Origin: Gemmatimonadota bacterium
Lineage (GTDB): Bacteria; Gemmatimonadota; Gemmatimonadetes; Gemmatimonadales; GWC2-71-9
DNA length: 54,782 nucleotides
NCBI GenBank assembly: GCA_022563595.1
Contig: JADFNB010000021.1
Span: forward strand, 1 to 54,782
Direction of reading: 5' to 3'
Part shown: in pieces, positions 7,740 to 17,500 of the stretch
How positions within the stretch are numbered: the first letter of the stretch is position 1
Layout: every line of letters begins with the position of its first letter
The notes under the pieces: generated by a model
Databases searched by the model: none
Seen by the model: only the letters and a program-made list of their open reading frames with translations
What the model was told of the DNA's origin: nothing
Program-made: the position numbers and the translations under genes

Positions 7740-8300
7740 ATGCGACCCTCGCACCCAACCCTGATCGCGGTGAGTCGCGCCCTGGCGACGAACCGTGACC
7801 AGTTGGTCGCGGAGTGGACCCGCTGGACACTCCGGCGGGTCGGCGCTACGCCCACGATCCGGCCGGCGACCCTCGAGCGCCAGATCGCCCTCCTGGTGGA
7901 CGTGCTCATCGAGCTTGCGGGGCCGCGGCGGCGGCAGGCGATGGAACTGTGGCTGAGCACGTGTGAGTCCTACGGCCGCACCGCCGCCGAGCGGGGTCTA
8001 GCCGCCGGGGAGGTCGTCGAGGAGATCCAGCACCTGCGCGAGTTGCTGATCCACTACCTCTCGGAGGTGATCGCCGCGCTGCCCGCCCGCGCGTCGATGG
8101 CCACCGTCCTCCGGTTGAATCGGCTCGTCGATATGGGCATCACCCACGCCGTCGTCGGCTACACCGATGCGCTCGTGGAGACGCTCTTCAATCAGCACGG
8201 CGTGCCGGTAGGTACCAGCGGGCCGCTCGAAGACGAGATCCACGCCCGCGTGGCGCATCTCGAGACCGAGCTGGAGAAGCTCCGCTCCATCTCCCTCTAG
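7740..8300 (+). CDS. RsbRD N-terminal-type globin-like sensor domain protein
   Basis: A 186-aa all-helical protein resembling the N-terminal domain of RsbR/RsbRD stressosome co-antagonists. Recognisable parts are VSRALATNRDQLVAEWTRW at the start, the SYGRTAAERGLAAGEVVEEIQHLRELL helix pair in the middle, and a C-terminal coiled coil ending in HLETELEKLRSISL. No STAS, kinase or DNA-binding domain follows, so it is a stand-alone sensor or dimerisation domain. ATG at 7740 is preferred over an upstream in-frame ATG at 7644, which would lie inside the divergent hydrolase. Its stop codon overlaps that of the convergent reductase gene. Confidence 0.75.
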   Translation: MRPSHPTLIAVSRALATNRDQLVAEWTRWTLRRVGATPTIRPATLERQIALLVDVLIELAGPRRRQAMELWLSTCESYGRTAAERGLAAGEVVEEIQHLRELLIHYLSEVIAALPARASMATVLRLNRLVDMGITHAVVGYTDALVETLFNQHGVPVGTSGPLEDEIHARVAHLETELEKLRSISL

Positions 8301-9094
8301 CCCGCGATCTCCTCACCGCCGTCGACATTGATCACATTACCCGTGATCCAGTCGGTGCCCGGATTGGAAAGCGCCACGACCGCTTGTGCGACGTCTTCCG
8401 GCGTGGTCAATCGCCTGTGCGGATTCCGGCGCACCGCCTCTGCGAACAGCTTATCGCTGTCCGGAATCCGCTCGGACGCCGGCGTCTTGGTGACGCCTCC
8501 CCGCAGGCAGTTGACCGTGATCCCACGCGGAGCCAGCTCGACAGCGAGTTGACGGGTGTGGGACTCCAGGGCGCACTTGGCCGCCGAGACCGCGCCGTAG
8601 GAGGCAATCACGCGGGTCGAGCCAGACGACGTCATGGCGAAGATGCGCCCGCCGTACCCCATCATGCCGCGCTTCACGACCGACTGTGTCCAGTAGGCCA
8701 GCGAGTGCCCCATCACGTCCAACGTCATGTTCATGTTGCGCTCTGAGATGACGTCATCACCGATGTACGGTTTGAGTGTACCGAACGCGAGCGAATGCAT
8801 GAGTACCGCCAGAGTTCCCGCGTTCTTCTCGAGGTCGGCCTGGAGTTCGTCCAGCACCGCCTCGCGCTTCTTCTCGTCCGCCGCGTTGATGTTGAAGTAC
8901 CAGGCGCGTTGGCCGCTCTCTTCGATCGCTTGCTTGATCTGTTCGACCTGCGCGACTCCGGCCGCGCGATCCAGATGAACGCCCGCGATATGGTAACCGG
9001 CTTTCGCGAGTTCCTTGGCCGTGGCGGCGCCGAACCCACTCGAAGCTCCGAGGATCAGCGCCCAACGCGGCGTACTTAGCTGTGCGTGCTTCAA
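8297..9094 (-). CDS. fabL: Enoyl-[acyl-carrier-protein] reductase, FabL-like SDR
   Basis: NAD(P)H-dependent reductase that would complete a cycle of fatty acid elongation. The N-terminal cofactor motif is GASSGFGAA (residues 16-24). The active-site pair is Tyr-X6-Lys (in SYGAVSAAK, near residue 168) rather than the Tyr-X3-Lys of ordinary SDRs; Y-X6-K is diagnostic of the FabI/FabL enoyl reductases. The C-terminus GNVINVDGGEEI is standard. TTG at 9092-9094 is chosen because GGGAGG sits 5 nt upstream; a longer frame opens at 9121. Length is 265 aa, close to FabL (about 250). Another SDR activity is possible. It overlaps the convergent RsbRD-like gene by 4 bp. Confidence 0.75.
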   Translation of the reverse strand: MKHAQLSTPRWALILGASSGFGAATAKELAKAGYHIAGVHLDRAAGVAQVEQIKQAIEESGQRAWYFNINAADEKKREAVLDELQADLEKNAGTLAVLMHSLAFGTLKPYIGDDVISERNMNMTLDVMGHSLAYWTQSVVKRGMMGYGGRIFAMTSSGSTRVIASYGAVSAAKCALESHTRQLAVELAPRGITVNCLRGGVTKTPASERIPDSDKLFAEAVRRNPHRRLTTPEDVAQAVVALSNPGTDWITGNVINVDGGEEIAG

Positions 9095-9283
9095 CTCACC
9101 CTCCCGTCGACGGCCTGACAAGTTAGCCGATCCTTTTCAGTCCCGCTATCGGAACCATGAGGGGAGGCTCGCGCAGGAGCGCATCAACGCCGTCGCACAA
9201 CGCGCATTATCGATGCAGGCACAGACTACATTGCGCGGGAATCGACGATATGTGAGACTTGCTCATCGGGTATCGTCACGAAG

Positions 9284-10585
9284 GTGACGACCGACCGCGG
9301 TGCAGATCTTCGGAGGTCATGGATACATGAAGGCAAGCCTCGCCAAGGACCGCCAAGTCCGTTGAAGAACTTCGCGATCACCATCGGCCTGGTACTGGGG
9401 CTCGCCTTCGGACTGCTGGCCTCGGCTACCCAGTCTCCGCTCCTGCTCGCCCTCGCCGACGCGGTGACACCGATCGGCACGGCATTCGTGAACCTCGTCA
9501 AGGTCGTGGTCGTACCGCTCGTGGCCACTACTCTCTTCGTCGGTGTCGCCACGCTCGGCGACCTCCGCCGACTGGGACGGCTCGGTGGGCTCGCACTGGC
9601 GTTCTTCTGGGGAACGACGTTCATCGCGATACTGATCGGCATGGGCATCATGGCCGCGGCGCTGCCGTTGGCCGGCGGCGTCACCGCACCGCAGCCCACG
9701 GTGGATGTCGCGGCGCCGGAGCTACCGGGGCTCGTCGACTTCCTACTGGGGCTGATCCCATCCAACGTGTTCCAGGCGGCTGTCGAGGGCGCGCTCCTAC
9801 CGTTGATGGTGTTCACCGTGTTGTTCGGCGCGGCGGCCGGGATGCTCCCTAGGGCGGAAAAACAAGGGCTTCTCGATCTCGCCACCTCCGTGACCAAGGC
9901 CCTGGTGACGCTCGTCCATTGGATCCTCTGGACCGCCCCCGTCGGCGTGTTCGCGCTGTCGGCGCCGGTGACCGCCGAGACCGGATTCGGGATGTTCCGC
10001 AGCCTGGGCGTGTTCGTGTTGGCGGTGGCAGTGGGGCTGTTCCTGTTCGTCGCCGCGGTCTACATGCCGGCGCTGCGATTCCTGTCACGCGTCGCGCCGG
10101 CCAAGTTCTTTCAGGCGAGCCTCGAGACCGTGCCGATCGCGTTCTCCACGACCAGCTCAGCGGCAACGCTTCCCGCGCTGTTCGAAGCCGCCGAGCGTAC
10201 ACTCGGAATCCCAAACACCGTGACGAGCCTAGTGCTCCCGCTCGGCGCCTCCCTCAACCGCGCCGGCTCGGCTCTCTTCCAAGGCTCGAGCATCGTTTTT
10301 CTTGCCCATCTCTACGGAGTGAACCTCCCTCCCAGCGCCATCTTCGGTGCCGTGTTCGCCACGTTCCTGGTGGCGTTGACCGTGGCCGCGGTGCCCTCGG
10401 CGAGCATCATGAGCCTGCCCCCCGCACTCGTGACGGTCGGCATACCGCTCGACGGCCTGGGACTCCTGCTCGGCATCGACCGGATCCCCGACATGCTCCG
10501 CACGTCGGTCAACGTCACCGGCCACATGACGGCCGCGGCGGTGCTGGCACCGGTCGGTGAGGCCGGTCCGGACAGGGCGGAGTGA
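9284..10585 (+). CDS. Dicarboxylate/amino acid:cation symporter (DAACS family)
   Basis: Inner-membrane transporter, 433 aa, related to GltP/DctA, importing C4-dicarboxylates or acidic amino acids with Na+ or H+. Eight or more hydrophobic segments are visible between residues 28 and 420. The re-entrant loop motif TTSSAATLPALFE lies near residue 287 and a second loop near SLNRAGSALFQG (about 323). The polar 27-residue N-terminus is long; an internal TTG at 9362 is an alternative start. The stop overlaps the next start (GTGA), so the two genes are translationally coupled. Confidence 0.9.
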   Translation: MTTDRGADLRRSWIHEGKPRQGPPSPLKNFAITIGLVLGLAFGLLASATQSPLLLALADAVTPIGTAFVNLVKVVVVPLVATTLFVGVATLGDLRRLGRLGGLALAFFWGTTFIAILIGMGIMAAALPLAGGVTAPQPTVDVAAPELPGLVDFLLGLIPSNVFQAAVEGALLPLMVFTVLFGAAAGMLPRAEKQGLLDLATSVTKALVTLVHWILWTAPVGVFALSAPVTAETGFGMFRSLGVFVLAVAVGLFLFVAAVYMPALRFLSRVAPAKFFQASLETVPIAFSTTSSAATLPALFEAAERTLGIPNTVTSLVLPLGASLNRAGSALFQGSSIVFLAHLYGVNLPPSAIFGAVFATFLVALTVAAVPSASIMSLPPALVTVGIPLDGLGLLLGIDRIPDMLRTSVNVTGHMTAAAVLAPVGEAGPDRAE

Positions 10586-11391
10586 TCGTCCGCCTCGTCT
10601 CGCTCAACATCTGGGACCTGCCGATCCCGCTTCCCTGGAACGAGCGCAAGCGGAGACTGTCGCACCTGCTCGACGGGCTCCCGGCCATCGACGCCGACGT
10701 CGTACTGTTCCAAGAAGCGTTCCGCCCCGATTTCAAGTCGCAGCTCGCGACAGCGCTTCCCGGCTTTCACGCCGATACCCTGGCGCCGCAGCGTCGCAGG
10801 CGCTGCTGGATCGAGCTGGACGGTTCCGGAGGCCTGTTGACCCTGTCGCGCTGGCCAATCACGGCCAGCGTGTTTCGCGCGAGCCGCACCACACCCGGGA
10901 TGCGTCTCGACGAGCGTATCGGACGCAAGGGATGCCTTTGGACCGAGATCACCACGCCCGCCGGACCGATCGTCGTCGGCAACGTCCATCTCTACGCCGG
11001 GAACGCTCCACGCGACGCCCGCGTACGCGCCGTGCAGGTGCGGCAGATCCTCAACGCACCACAGCTCCGCATGCCGGGACCGATCGTATTGGCCGGTGAC
11101 TTCAACATGGCCGTTGAGTTCGAGCGGCGGACAGGCGGCCGTACGGGGTTCGATCTTCTGGCCGCCGCGGGCTTCCATGAGATCGCGGGTGGAAAAACCG
11201 GCACGCTCTTCACGATGTCGCCACACCGCAACCGGTACGCCGGACGCATTCAGCGGTTCCGCCACGATCGCCGCCTGACACAGGTATTCTTCCGTGGGAT
11301 GCGCCCGGGTCCGGAGAGCCCCCGGCTCTGCTTTCTCGATCCGCCGGTTTCGGATCACTACGGACTTCGGGTCGCGCTCGCTCACCAGTAG
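10582..11391 (+). CDS. Endonuclease/exonuclease/phosphatase family protein
   Basis: EEP-superfamily metal-dependent phosphodiesterase, 269 aa. Motifs in order: SLNIWDLP at the N-terminus (metal-binding Asn), LFQEAFRPDF near residue 38 (metal-binding Glu), GNVHLYAG near residue 133, LAGDFNMAVE near residue 171 (Asp and Asn) and SDHYGLRV near the C-terminus (catalytic His). The substrate could be DNA, a phosphoinositide, sphingomyelin or another phosphodiester; no secretion signal is seen. The GTG start overlaps the symporter stop. Confidence 0.88.
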   Translation: MIVRLVSLNIWDLPIPLPWNERKRRLSHLLDGLPAIDADVVLFQEAFRPDFKSQLATALPGFHADTLAPQRRRRCWIELDGSGGLLTLSRWPITASVFRASRTTPGMRLDERIGRKGCLWTEITTPAGPIVVGNVHLYAGNAPRDARVRAVQVRQILNAPQLRMPGPIVLAGDFNMAVEFERRTGGRTGFDLLAAAGFHEIAGGKTGTLFTMSPHRNRYAGRIQRFRHDRRLTQVFFRGMRPGPESPRLCFLDPPVSDHYGLRVALAHQ

Positions 11392-11398
11392 AGGCACC

Positions 11399-11779
11399 AT
11401 GGGCTACCGTCTGGCCGCCGACGCTCTCGTCGCCCTGCATCTGGGTTTCGTGCTGTTCGTCGTCCTCGGCGGGTTCCTGACCTGGCCCTGGCCCCGGCTG
11501 GCGTTGGTCCACGCCCCCGCAGCCGTGTGGGGCGCAATGATCGAGTTCGCCGGCTGGATCTGTCCCCTCACGCCGCTCGAGAACACGCTGCGACGCCAGG
11601 CCGGCCAGGCAGGGTATGAGGGTGGGTTCATCGAGCACTACATCATCCCCGTGCTCTACCCGCCGGGCCTGACACCGGCGATGCAGATCGCACTGGGCGT
11701 GTTGGTGGTGGCACTCAACGTGGTGGCGTATGGAGGGTACTTCTACCGCAGGAGGAAACGCGGCACGGCTGGGGAATAG
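11399..11779 (+). CDS. DUF2784 domain-containing membrane protein
   Basis: A 126-aa inner-membrane protein with three to four hydrophobic segments (about residues 8-28, 36-56, 98-118). The family signature is visible in ADALVALHLGFVLFVVLGG, AVWGAMIEFAGWICPLTPLEN and GFIEHYIIPVLYPPGL. The function of DUF2784 is unknown. ATG at 11399 lies 7 nt after the phosphodiesterase stop, giving a three-gene run with the symporter. The C-terminus is a basic cytoplasmic tail. Confidence 0.88.
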   Translation: MGYRLAADALVALHLGFVLFVVLGGFLTWPWPRLALVHAPAAVWGAMIEFAGWICPLTPLENTLRRQAGQAGYEGGFIEHYIIPVLYPPGLTPAMQIALGVLVVALNVVAYGGYFYRRRKRGTAGE

Positions 11780-11870
11780 ACCCCCCTCACTTCTCACTTT
11801 CACTTTTCACCTTCGCTACCCACTTTCCGCTTCCCGCTCCCGCCTCCCACGAGACTATCTTTCTCACCCT

Positions 11871-13721
11871 ATGCCAACCAACAACGGTCTCCCCCCTCTG
11901 ATCCCGCGCGACGTACTGTTCGGCAACCCCGAGAAAGCCGGCGCACAGATCTCTCCCGACGGGCGTCGCTTGGCGTACCTCGCGCCGGTCGACGGCGTGT
12001 TGAACGTCTGGGTCGGTGAGACCGAAGGGGAGAACTACCAACCGGTCACGCACGACACCGATCGCGGGATCCGAGTCTACTCCTGGGCGCACGACGATAA
12101 GCATCTCCTCTACCTCCAGGACCGGGGCGGTGACGAGAACTGGCGTCTCTACAAGGTGGATCTCGACACCGGACGCGAGCATGATTTGACGCCGTTCGAG
12201 GGCGTGCAGGTCCAAATCATCGCCCATCGCAAACAGCATCCGAACGACGTTCTGATCGGCATGAACAAGGACGACGAGCGGCTGCACGACGTCTATCACC
12301 TCGACCTCACGTCGAACGCGATCGAACTCGTCGAGAAGAATCCGGGTGACGTGAACAGCTGGGTCGTCGATTTGCATCTGGCGGTGCGGGCGGCGGTGGC
12401 GATGACCGCCGACGGGGGGTCTGAGCTGCGGGTGCGCGACACCAGAGACGGTGAGTGGCGCACGGCGATCACGTGGGCACCAGAGGATGCGCTGACGAGC
12501 GGTCCGCTGGCATTCGCTCAGGACGGGGGCACGCTCTATCTCACCGAATCACGGGACGCCGATACCTCGCGGCTCGTGGCCCTTCAGCTCGAGACCGGTG
12601 AGACCACGGTGATCGCCGAGGATCCGCGCTACGATCTGGGGAACGTGGTTCTGCATCCCGACACGCGCGACGTCCAGATGGTCGCCTTCACCCGCGCGCG
12701 CCAGGAATGGACGGTGCTCGATCCGGCGATCGCCAACGACATCGCGCTCATCAGTCGGCTCAACCCCGGCGACTTCGATCTCGTCGATCGGACGCACGCC
12801 GACGACAAGTGGATCATCGCGTTCACCAACGATGCCGAATCGGCCTCGTATCATCTGTACGACTGCCGAACCAAGCAGACGAGGTTCCTCTTCTACGTCC
12901 GGCCCGACCTCGCGAACTACCAGCTGGCCAAGATGGAGCCCATCCAGTTCTTGGCGCGTGACGGCCTGGTGATCGAGGGGTACCTGACCCGTCCACCCAA
13001 CGTCGACCCCCGGGACCTGCCGACCGTGCTCCTGGTGCACGGTGGTCCGTGGCATCGGGACGTGTGGGGATACGATCCGGAAGCGCAGTGGCTCGCGAAC
13101 CGTGGGTACGCGTGCCTACAGGTCAACTTCCGTGGCTCGACCGGCTACGGCAAAGCATTCGTGAACGCCGGCAACCGGGAGTGGGGGGCGAAGATGCACG
13201 ACGACCTGGTGGACGCCGTGCAGTGGGTGGTCGGCCAGGGTATCACCAATCCGGCGCGCGTCGCGATCTATGGCGGCTCATACGGCGGCTATGCGGCCTT
13301 GGTCGGAGCGACCTTTACACCCGAGCTGTTTTGCTGCGCCGTCGACATCGTAGGGCCGAGCAACCTGGTCACCTTCATCAAGACGATTCCACCCTACTGG
13401 TCCACCTTTCTCGCCATGTTGCAACAGCGTGTCGGCGATCCCGAGACCGAGGCCGAGTTCCTGATGTCGCGGTCACCGTTGACGTATGTCGACCGGATCG
13501 CGATTCCCATGTTGATCGCGCAGGGAGCCAACGACCCGCGCGTGAAGCAGTCCGAGTCGGAGCAGATAGTCGCCGCGATGAAGCGGAAAGGCATACCGCA
13601 CGAATATCTTTTGTTCGAGGACGAAGGACACGGGTTCGCAAAGCCGGAGAACCGGCTCACGTTCTATGCGGCGGCCGAGCGGTTCCTGGCCCGACATCTC
13701 GGAGGCCGGTTCGAGGAGTAG
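11871..13721 (+). CDS. S9 family peptidase (prolyl oligopeptidase/acylaminoacyl type)
   Basis: Serine peptidase of 616 aa with an N-terminal beta-propeller (about residues 20-350, with PDGRRLAYLAPVDG and HDDKHLLYLQDRGGDENW repeats) and a C-terminal alpha/beta hydrolase domain. The nucleophile is in YGGSYGGYAAL near residue 466, the Asp in AQGANDPRVKQSES near residue 549 and the His in DEGHGFAKPENR near residue 583. No signal peptide is seen from ATG at 11871; this start is chosen because upstream in-frame codons lie in the pyrimidine-rich spacer. It has no Shine-Dalgarno sequence. It probably trims oligopeptides in the cytoplasm. Confidence 0.92.
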   Translation: MPTNNGLPPLIPRDVLFGNPEKAGAQISPDGRRLAYLAPVDGVLNVWVGETEGENYQPVTHDTDRGIRVYSWAHDDKHLLYLQDRGGDENWRLYKVDLDTGREHDLTPFEGVQVQIIAHRKQHPNDVLIGMNKDDERLHDVYHLDLTSNAIELVEKNPGDVNSWVVDLHLAVRAAVAMTADGGSELRVRDTRDGEWRTAITWAPEDALTSGPLAFAQDGGTLYLTESRDADTSRLVALQLETGETTVIAEDPRYDLGNVVLHPDTRDVQMVAFTRARQEWTVLDPAIANDIALISRLNPGDFDLVDRTHADDKWIIAFTNDAESASYHLYDCRTKQTRFLFYVRPDLANYQLAKMEPIQFLARDGLVIEGYLTRPPNVDPRDLPTVLLVHGGPWHRDVWGYDPEAQWLANRGYACLQVNFRGSTGYGKAFVNAGNREWGAKMHDDLVDAVQWVVGQGITNPARVAIYGGSYGGYAALVGATFTPELFCCAVDIVGPSNLVTFIKTIPPYWSTFLAMLQQRVGDPETEAEFLMSRSPLTYVDRIAIPMLIAQGANDPRVKQSESEQIVAAMKRKGIPHEYLLFEDEGHGFAKPENRLTFYAAAERFLARHLGGRFEE

Positions 13722-13829
13722 GAGGAGAGATATCGCGGCCTGATCTTCTACACGAAGACCAAGGAGCCCCTCCGGCTCGGCGGCAAAGTGGAGGTGATCC
13801 GGGCAAAGAAGATCTGGGTACCCGACTAG
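13722..13829 (+). pseudogene. Open frame following the peptidase stop, possible gene remnant
   Basis: Directly after the TAG of the S9 peptidase the same reading frame stays open for 35 codons to a second TAG. It has no ATG and encodes a protein-like tail with YRGLIFYTKTKEPLRLGG and VEVIRAKKIWVPD. It looks like the C-terminal end of an unrelated small protein rather than random sequence. It could be a degraded gene or an in-frame extension reached by readthrough. I do not recognise a family. Confidence 0.25.
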
Positions 13830-13906
13830 CTAGTAGCGTGATGGCGCGCAATGTGCCGGCGGCGTTGTAGCAGGCCGGCTTAGGAGAGCGCCAGGCTGGC
13901 GAATCC

Positions 13907-14446
13907 ATGTCTGGCCCGCTCATGGCGAAACGCATTCGCATTCACTACTACCGTCCCGGCAAGGGGACGATCGTCTACCACGAGCATCTCGTGCTCGACC
14001 GCCCCGACGTCAAGGTCACGCTGCTGGCAGAATACACCGGAGACGAGGTGTACGCCGGCGACCAACGGATTCTCGACGCGGGCGCCCCCATCGTGTGGTA
14101 CATCTTCCCGAAGGAGTGGCGCGACATCGGCCGGTTCCATCTGTCGGATGCCACGTTCACCGGCTGGTACACCAACCTCTGCGTTCCCACACAGGTCGAA
14201 GGACTCGACTGGAAGTGCACCGACCTGTTTCTCGACCACTGGCTCCCGGTCAGCGGCGCGCCGATGTGGCTCGACGAGGACGAGTTCCGCCTAGCCGTCG
14301 ATCGCGGTCTGATCGACCCGGCCACGGAACGGCGTGTGCTCGAGGAACGCGACCGTGTCGATGCGCACGTTGCGGCGGGCGAGTGGCCGCCCTCGATCGC
14401 ACGCGAGATCGACCTCGCGGCGGCGCTCGAGGCGCTGCGGCAATGA
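13907..14446 (+). CDS. DUF402 domain-containing protein
   Basis: A 179-aa protein with the DUF402 fold shared with FAU-1/Ntdp-type nucleotide phosphatases and RNA-binding proteins. The typical core runs from HYYRPGKGTIVYHEHLVLD through WYIFPKEWRDIGRFHLSD to GWYTNLCVPTQVEGLDWKCTDLFLD near residue 96-118, where the conserved Asp and Lys residues bind metal and phosphate. The C-terminal part is helical (DEDEFRLAVDRGLIDPATERRVL). An internal ATG at 13922 is an alternative start. It may hydrolyse nucleoside di- or triphosphates, which is an inference from family members. Confidence 0.85.
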   Translation: MSGPLMAKRIRIHYYRPGKGTIVYHEHLVLDRPDVKVTLLAEYTGDEVYAGDQRILDAGAPIVWYIFPKEWRDIGRFHLSDATFTGWYTNLCVPTQVEGLDWKCTDLFLDHWLPVSGAPMWLDEDEFRLAVDRGLIDPATERRVLEERDRVDAHVAAGEWPPSIAREIDLAAALEALRQ

Positions 14447-14524
14447 GCGCCGCCCGCAGCGTTCCGCTCCACCCCGCATAGATCCGGTATCCGAAGCGCG
14501 TGGCGCCCGTCGTACGGTGCTGTC

Positions 14525-17500
14525 GTGCTACGCGACGCGCTACGCCTGATCCGGCGTGCCAGGGACCTAAGCGATCTCTTCGCTTTGCTGGGCTACTCAC
14601 GTGACGACACTCCGCTGGACGACGGCTGGACGATCGTCGCCCGATGGCGCTCGTTCCGCGTCGTGGCCGGCGAGCACAGCGACGCGCGGGAAGCCGCCCG
14701 CAGCCACGCGCGTCGTCTGGCGGTCTCGGCCCGACCCACGCTGGTCGTCGTCCTCGACCCGACCCGAGCGTTGGCGCTCGCCGGCCCGTACACGGGCCGG
14801 CCGAGCGGCAGCCGGCTGTTGGTTGTCGCACTCGACAATCCGTCCCGGTTCGCGCTGCGGCAACTCGCCGCGCTAGCTCCGGACGGCGCACCGAATGCGC
14901 TCGCGCTCGCGCTCCGCATCACCGATCTGCTGGCGAGCGAACAGGTGGGTGAGCGGTTCTTCACGGCCTGGCGCGCGCTGCAGCAGCGGATGGCGGCGTC
15001 GCTGCGCCCACACGGATCGTCGGCCGATCGTGAGATGGCCGCGCTGCTAGCGCTCACCAGGGTCCTGTTTCTCTACTTCGTTCAGGAGAAAGGTTGGCTC
15101 GACGGGCGGACGGACTATCTGCGCGAGCTGCTCGACACCACGCTCGCCCGGCGCCGGCACTTCCACCGCACCGTTCTCCATCCGCTCTTTTTCGGCACGC
15201 TGAACCGTCCACCGCGCGAGCGCGCTCCCGGCGCCGCGCTCGGCAACGTGCCTTATCTCAACGGTGGACTGTTCGAGCCGCACCCGGTAGAACGGCGCAT
15301 TGGTCCGGCCGTATTTCCCAACGCCCTATGGCGCGACGCGTTCGACGGCCTGTTCGACCGGTTCCGATTCTGCGTGCGTGAGGGTGATGAAGTGGACGCG
15401 ATCGCGCCCGACATGCTGGGCCGTGTCTTCGAGCGGGTGATGAGCGACGATGAGCGTCACGCGACCGGCACGTTCTACACCCCGGAATCGCTCGTTCGGC
15501 AGATAGTGGACGCCACGATCGCGACCGCGCTCGCCGATGACGGCCCGCTCAGCGCCGACCTCGCGGAACGTGTGGTCCGGGGTGAACCCGTCCCGGCGCC
15601 GGCTGCCAAGGCCGCGCGGCATGCGCTCAGACGGCTCCGGCTGCTGGACCCTGCGGTGGGATCCGGCGCGTTCCTGCTGGGCGCGCTCGAGAGTCTCACG
15701 CTGGCGCGGCTGGCGCTGCATTCCCGGGCAGGGGAGGCTACGCGCTGGAAGATGCGGCGGCGCGTGCTGAAGGAAAACCTCTTTGGTGTCGATCTCAGTC
15801 CCGTCGCCGTGCGGCTCGCTGAGCTGCGGCTCTGGCTCGCGATCGTAGCGGACGATCCCACCCGGGACCCGGCAAGCGTCGAGCCCCTGCCGAACCTCGA
15901 CGCGGTCGTTCGTCAGGGTAACTCGCTGCTCGACCCGATCGGCGCGGCACGCGCGCTCGGCATACGACTCCCGCACATGAGACCGGAAACGCGCGCCGTC
16001 CATCGGGCTCGCGCCGCGCTGTTCGATGCGCGGGGTCGGGTGCGAAGTGTCCGAGAACGCGAGCTGCGGCGAGCCGAGGAGGCGCTGGCTCACGCTACGG
16101 TGACCAGCGCCGAGGAGTACACGCGCGCCGCGCTCCGCGATCTGGCGGCGGCCGCCCGGGGGCGGGATCTCTTCGGCGCGCGGGCCGGCATGACGGAGCC
16201 GCAACAGCGCAGATATCGCGCCCTGCGACGGCAACTCGCGGCACTGCGTGCCGCGGGCCGCCGGATCGGCGACGGCGAGATCCCGTTCTTCGCGTTCGAA
16301 GTCCACTGTCCCGACGTTACGGCGCGAGCGGGCTTCACGGTCGTGGTCGGCAACCCTCCGTGGGTTCGCGCCGAGCGACTCCCGCCCGCGCTTCGTGCCG
16401 CGTTGAAGGAGCGGTTCGCGTGGTGGCGCAGCGGGCCTGGCCGCGGATTCGGTCATCTTCCCGATCTCTCGGTGGCGTTCCTGGAGCGGTCGCTGGAACT
16501 CACGGCACCGGGTGGAGCCGTGGGCCTGCTGGTGCCGAGCAAGCTGGCGACGGCCGGCTACGCAGCGCGCGCCCGAGAGACGCTCGTCCGGGAGACGGCA
16601 CTCACCTATCTACACCGCGTGCCCGATCGAGAGGCGGCGCGATTCCGCGCCACCATCTATCCTCTCGCCCTGATCACCAAGCGGACCCGGCCGCAACGCG
16701 GGCACCGCGTGCACCTCGACTTCGAGCGGCAGCGATCGTCGTCGCAGCGCGGACTGGCGGGCACCGGACCCTGGATCCTGCTTCCCGACAAGGCGCGTCG
16801 CGCGCTCACGCGCCTCCTCGAGACCGGTATCCCGCTCGCCGTCGCGGCGCCTCCGGCACTCGGTATCAAGACGGGCGCCGACGCCGTATTCGTCGGTGCC
16901 GTCGTGCGGCGCGGTCGTGGCACGAGCGTGGTCCGCTTCGGTTCGGACGATGTGGAGATCGAGAATACCGTGCTGCGCCGCGCGATCCGGGGACGCGATA
17001 TCGATCCGTTCTTCGTACGGCCGCAGCGCGTCCTGCTCTGGTGCTACGATGCGGAGGGGCACCCCCTCATCCATCTTCCGCCGCTCGCGAGGTCCTATCT
17101 CTCGCGACACCGCACGCGGCTCATCGAGCGTGCCGACTACCGGACCGGACCGACATGGACCCTCTTCCGAACGGTGGCCGCGCAGGCACCCTGGCGGGTG
17201 GTATGGGCGGACATCGCGCGGCACCCCAGGTCGGTCGTCGTCGAGGAAACCACCGCGCGCGACGCCCTGCCGCTGAACTCGTGTTACGTGGCCGCATCAC
17301 GTGACCGCGAGACGGTACTGGTGATGAGCGCCTGTCTCAACAGTACCTGGGCCCGTGTGATCGTTCGCGCAACCAGCGACGAGGCGCGCGGCGGGTACCG
17401 TCGCAACAACGCGCGCGTGATTGGACGCATCCCGATACCTCAGCCAGGTCGTGCTCGCAAAGCGCTCGCCGCCGTGAGCGCCCGTGCCCATCAACACCAT

